Positions 60,540 through 64,000 of a DNA stretch of 64,000 nucleotides are shown one piece after another. Source of the stretch: Flavobacterium ginsengisoli (GTDB taxonomy: Bacteria > Bacteroidota > Bacteroidia > Flavobacteriales > Flavobacteriaceae); assembly GCF_029625315.1 (NCBI RefSeq), contig NZ_CP121110.1:2923001-2987000 (forward strand), read 5' to 3'. Position numbers and translations under genes: made by a program. Every line of letters begins with the position of its first letter. Positions within the stretch are counted from its first letter, which is position 1. Below the pieces are notes generated by a model. That model searched no databases, was not told where the DNA came from, and saw only the letters and a program-made list of their open reading frames with translations.

Positions 60540-60706
60540 TGTGTGTTGTTTTTTTGTTTTTTTGTTTGCTTCGCCAGTTCGGCTTCCAGCCTCGTGTCAA
60601 GTCTCAGGTTTCAAGTTTTAAAAACTGAAATCTAAACCAAAAACAAGTCAATTATTTATGCGCAATCTGAGCATTTTCTAATTATCTAATTGACTAATTA
60701 TCTAAT
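60540..60706. repeat. Intergenic heptamer repeats between osmC and metZ
   Basis: GTTTCAA/GTCTCAG units near 60596-60625 and TCTAATT/ATCTAATT words at 60675-60710. No coding signal. Confidence 0.5.
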
Positions 60707-61132
60707 TTATAAAGCTTCGTTGTTCAAGACAACTTTGTATTTAATTGTCGCTGTTGGTTCAATCGTTTTAGCAACCGAACAGTATTTCTCAAAAGAAAGC
60801 TGTCGTCGCTTTTTTGCTTTTTCTGGGTTAATTTCTCCTTCTAAATAAAAAACCACATCAATTTCTTTAAAAGGTTTTGCTTCTTCAATTTGCACACGCG
60901 TTCCTTCAACCTCAGCGTTGAAAGAAGTGATTTCCTGACGCTGTTTTTTTAAGATCGAAATCATATCAATAGCACTGCATCCCGCAACTCCCATTAATAC
61001 TAATTCCATTGGGCTTGCACCTAAATCGCTTCCGCCAAATTCGGCTCTGCTATCAACGTCAACTACGTGTCCGCGCTCATTTTTTACTTTAAAATGAAAT
61101 GCGTCATTTACTCTGTTTAAAGTTACTTTCAT
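60707..61132 (-). CDS. OsmC-family peroxiredoxin-like protein
   Basis: 141 residues. Reactive Cys in MELVLMGVAGCSAIDMISILKK and the second Cys in LSFEKYCSVAKTIEP give the thiol pair of the OsmC/Ohr family, which reduces organic hydroperoxides. It lies between thrA and metZ, possibly co-transcribed, and is often found in methionine clusters of Flavobacteria. Its physiological role here is unclear. The frame is intact. Confidence 0.88.
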   Translation of the reverse strand: MKVTLNRVNDAFHFKVKNERGHVVDVDSRAEFGGSDLGASPMELVLMGVAGCSAIDMISILKKQRQEITSFNAEVEGTRVQIEEAKPFKEIDVVFYLEGEINPEKAKKRRQLSFEKYCSVAKTIEPTATIKYKVVLNNEAL

Positions 61133-61176
61133 TGTGCTGTTATTTTTTTTGTTTTTTTTTTAATTCCATTCAATTT

Positions 61177-61276
61177 TGTCATTTCGACGAAGGAGAAATC
61201 TTCGTTGCCAAATCGACAAAGACTATACATTCTTTGCGGAGTTTCTTGCGAAGATTTCTCCTTCGTCGAAATGACA
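61177..61276. repeat. Large inverted repeat (28-bp perfect arms)
   Basis: Arm TGTCATTTCGACGAAGGAGA (61177-61204) and its exact complement at 61249-61276 enclose 44 bp, within which CAAAGA/TCTTTG forms a small inner stem. Nothing else is coded. Repeats of this kind are known from Flavobacterium intergenic regions. Confidence 0.85.
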
Positions 61277-61297
61277 AACTGAACTCAAACTAGATAC

Positions 61298-61333
61298 AAA
61301 TCTTACAATCTAAAATCTGCAATCTAAAATTAA
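61298..61333. repeat. Short heptamer-like array before thrA
   Basis: TACAATCTAAAATCTGCAAT-type words at the 3' end of thrA. Confidence 0.45.
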
Positions 61334-63749
61334 TTACCCTTTATCAGACAATCTCAAAATATCTCCGAAAACCCCTCTTGCCGTTACCGCAGAACCTGCA
61401 CCAGCTCCTTGAATAACGATTGGACGATCTCCGTAAGATTCTGTATAAATTTCGAAGAAAGAATCAGAACCTTTTAATCCGCCTAATGCAGTATCTTTTG
61501 GTACTGAAACTAATTTTACTTCTAAATTTCCTTTGTCATTCTGCAAATCTCCAGACAATTCACCAATATATCTCAATACGTGATTTGGCTGTTGTTCTGC
61601 TTTTATTTTAGCATAAATTGGGTCAAATTCTTTTAATTTCGTCAAGAAATCGGCAGCGCTTCCCTCACGTAAGTGCTCTGGAATTAAGTTTTGAATTGAA
61701 ATTTCTTCAAACTCGTTTTGCAAGTCTAATTCTCTAGCTAAAATTAATAATTTTCTTCCCACGTCATTTCCGCACAAATCCTCACGCGGATCTGGTTCTG
61801 TATATCCGTTATCAATTGCTTCTTGCAAGATTTCGCTGAAAGGCGCATCTTTTGCTGAGAAATTATTGAATAAATAACTTAATGTTCCAGAGAAAACCCC
61901 CTTAATTTTCGTGATATTTTCTCCTGAAAGGTGCAATAATTTAATTGTATCAATTAACGGTAATCCCGCACCAACGTTCGTTTCATACAAATAATTCTTT
62001 TGGTTTTCTGCCAAAGCTTTTCGCAATTCCTTGTAGAAACCATAACTCAAAGTATTAGCCACTTTATTTGAAGAAATCAAATCGAAACTACTTTCTACTA
62101 GCGGTATATAATTTTCAACGAAACTTGCACTTGCGGTGTTATCAATCGCAATTAAGTTTTCTAAGTGATGTTCATTCGCGTAAGCAATAATATCTTTGAT
62201 TGTATAAGCCTCACCTTTAGTTGCAATTTCATTCTTCCAATTACTGTTAACACCGTATTTGTTTAAAAGCAATTTTTTAGAATTCGCTATAGCGAAAACA
62301 TTCAGCTTAATGTCTTTACGTTTTTCGATTGCTGCAGCCGATTCTAAAATCTGATTGATTAAAGTTCCACCAACTAATCCGTGACCAAAAATCGCAATAT
62401 TGATTTTCTTCGAAACTCCAAAAATCTCTCCGTGAATTACGTTAAGCGCTTTATTTAATTCCTCTTTTTTAACAACCAAACTCACGTTTTTACCCGTTAC
62501 CGTGTTGTTGAACAAAATCGGAACAATTTTGTTTTTGATTAAAGCGGTGTATGGTTTGTGGAAAGTACTCAAATCTTGTCCGATAATTGAAATTACCGAT
62601 ACATTATCTGTTACCGTAATCTGATTTACATCTTTAGAATAAAAGTCATTTTCAAACTCTTTTTCTAATTCAACCATTGCAAGAGTAGCTTTTTCTGTTG
62701 CTACCACAAGTCCGATTCCTCTTTCTGAAGAACCTTGCGAAATGATACTCACACTGATATTGTGATCACCCATTACTTTAAAAATTCTGGCATCTACTCC
62801 TGCTTTTCCAAGTAATCCGCGTCCTTCAAGATTTACAAGAGAGACATTTTCTAAAACAGAAAGTGTTTTAATTCCTTCTTTAGAAGAATCCGATGTAATT
62901 AAAGTTCCGCGATTTTCGTGGTTGAAAGTATTTAAAATTCGTAACGGAATGTTTTTTTCTAATAAAGGAATAATCGTCTTAGCATGAAGAATCGTTGCTC
63001 CAAAATTAGCTAATTCGTTTGCTTCATTAAATGATAAATATTCAATTTTCTTAGCATCGGCAACTAAATCTGGATTTGCCGTATAGATTCCATCTACGTG
63101 CGTGAAGTTCTGTAATTCTTCTGCATTTAAATAATTTGCAATTAACGAAGCGGTATAGTTACTGCCATTTCTACCTAAAGTAGTTGTGTCGTTGTTGTTG
63201 TTTGAGCCAATGAAGCCTGTAACTATATTAACCGTTTCGCCGTTATGTTCTTTAAAATAATTTACTACGTTTTTCTTTGAAAGCTGCTCCAAAGGCTGTG
63301 CATCACCAAATTTAGAATCGGTTTTCAACAAATCTCTTGTATCTACAAAATTGGCAGGAATTCCTTTTTCCTGTAAAATTGCTGTCAATAATTTAGCTGA
63401 AAGCAATTCTCCTTTTGACAAAATCTGATCTTTGATTTTTTTGCTGTAATCTCCAATTAAGCTTACACCTTCAAAAAGCTTGTCTAAAACGCTAAATTCT
63501 TCAGACAAATCAACTTGTGGGTAATCTGATATTTGATATTTTTTAAAATTCTCTAATAATTCTTTGTAACTGCCGTTTTTAGCGACGAATGCTTAAGATA
63601 AATTCTAATTCGTCAGTAGCATTTCCTCGTGCAGAAACTACAACGGCAATTTTTTCACCTTGATTTACTTTATCTGAAATGATTGAAACAACTTTGTTAA
63701 GTCCTTCTCCGTTTGCTAACGATTTACCTCCAAATTTTAATACTTTCAT
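61334..63749 (-). CDS. thrA: Bifunctional aspartokinase/homoserine dehydrogenase (frameshifted)
   Basis: About 805 residues when repaired. It makes aspartyl-phosphate and reduces aspartate semialdehyde to homoserine. Motifs: MKVLKFGGKSLANGEGL at the kinase start, VVVSARGNATDELE, GFIGSNNNNDTTTLGRNGSN, two ACT repeats (ISVSIISQGSSERGIGLV), and the dehydrogenase GHGLVGGTLINQILE plus NVGAGLPLIDTIK. At 63581-63587 two Ala codons (SIAAKNGSYKELLENF) are replaced by CGTCGCT with one extra base. It feeds the next gene metX with homoserine and lies 1 bp after it. Confidence 0.93.
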
Positions 63750-63750
63750 T

Positions 63751-64000
63751 TTATTTCTTTATTGTTTCTGCCTTAAAAATGTCGGCAAGTAAATGATCTA
63801 ATTGTTTGTACTCGATTAAAAAAGCGTCATGTCCGTGAACCGAATCAATTTCGCTATAGAAAACATTATCTTTAAACTTCTTCAATTCTTCGTAGGTTTC
63901 TACATTTTCTTTTGCTGTAAAAAACAAATCTGAATTGATTCCGACAATGTGAATTGAAGCTTTTGTTTTAGACATTAAGTTTTCAAAACTTTCACTATTT
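63751..64000 (-). CDS. metX: Homoserine O-acetyltransferase, C-terminal part (runs off the window)
   Basis: The last about 83 residues are present (frame open through the window edge; NSESFENLMSKTKASIHI). The alpha/beta-hydrolase end IVGINSDLFFTAKENVETYE and HGHDAFLIEYKQLD with the catalytic His fits MetX. It acetylates homoserine for MetZ. It is the first visible gene of the metX-thrA-osmC-metZ order. The upstream part and promoter are outside the window. Confidence 0.9.
   Translation of the reverse strand, partial: NSESFENLMSKTKASIHIVGINSDLFFTAKENVETYEELKKFKDNVFYSEIDSVHGHDAFLIEYKQLDHLLADIFKAETIKK

Noticed and set aside
9557..63587. Programmed ribosomal frameshifting at the Ala-Ala breaks
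   Set aside because: There is no shared slippery heptamer, stop-codon context or downstream structure, the affected proteins are unrelated, and orthologues need no frameshift. An error at a DNA motif explains the pattern better.
1..64000. tRNA, rRNA genes, insertion sequences or prophage
   Set aside because: No cloverleaf, rRNA, transposase, integrase or phage structural sequence was seen in either strand.

Overview
The window looks like a chromosomal segment of a Flavobacterium-type member of the Bacteroidetes. The evidence is low G+C, gliding-motility genes (gldD, gldE, gldA), a type IX secretion type B sorting domain, TonB/SusC-style receptors, Bacteroidetes promoters (TTTG, about 19 bp, TAnnTTTG) and few Shine-Dalgarno sequences. 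There are no rRNA or tRNA genes, CRISPR arrays, insertion sequences or prophage genes. Most of it is ordinary backbone.

Layout. 1-4.4 kb: metal-binding lipoprotein, XRE regulator, then gldD-gldE-ssb-mutY. 4.5-7.7 kb: HU protein, a tiny very basic protein, RNase G, an unknown exported protein. 7.7-16 kb: pbpC with its usual partner, a bacterial alpha-2-macroglobulin. 16-24 kb: tadA, three overlapping TonB-like genes, dxs, a DUF3078 protein, dgt. 24-26.7 kb: a scar holding remnants of an Lrp-type regulator and of metE, two sister outer-membrane proteins, gldA. 27-34.5 kb: a beta-barrel receptor, then an iron/xenosiderophore cluster like XusABC (receptor, DUF4374 lipoprotein, PepSY membrane protein). 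34.7-41.4 kb: PLP decarboxylase, T9SS-secreted repeat protein, dicarboxylate symporter, methyltransferase. 41.5-64 kb: a sulfur and methionine block with metF, metH in two genes under a SAM-I riboswitch, siroheme synthesis, sulfite reductase, cysN, cysD, cysH, two TauE/SafE exporters, an Rrf2 regulator, then metZ-osmC-thrA-metX.

The last block forms one pathway. Sulfate is activated (CysDN), reduced (CysH, sulfite reductase with siroheme from CobA and the precorrin-2 dehydrogenase, possibly fed by the ferredoxin reductase) and joined to O-acetylhomoserine (ThrA, MetX, MetZ) to give homocysteine. MetH and MetF then make methionine. The metE remnant suggests that methionine synthesis here depends on cobalamin.

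A key caveat: at least 24 reading-frame breaks interrupt about 20 conserved genes, and 15 of them fall exactly on Ala-Ala codon pairs (GCNGC in DNA), where one base (once two) has been gained. Essential genes are hit, so these are probably sequencing or consensus errors tied to a motif, not real pseudogenes. I therefore give broken genes as single CDS features with restored extents. The real novelty candidates are a free-standing EF-G domain IV protein, the metE/lrp scar, a palindromic operator in the sulfur promoter, and several families of structured or heptameric intergenic repeats.
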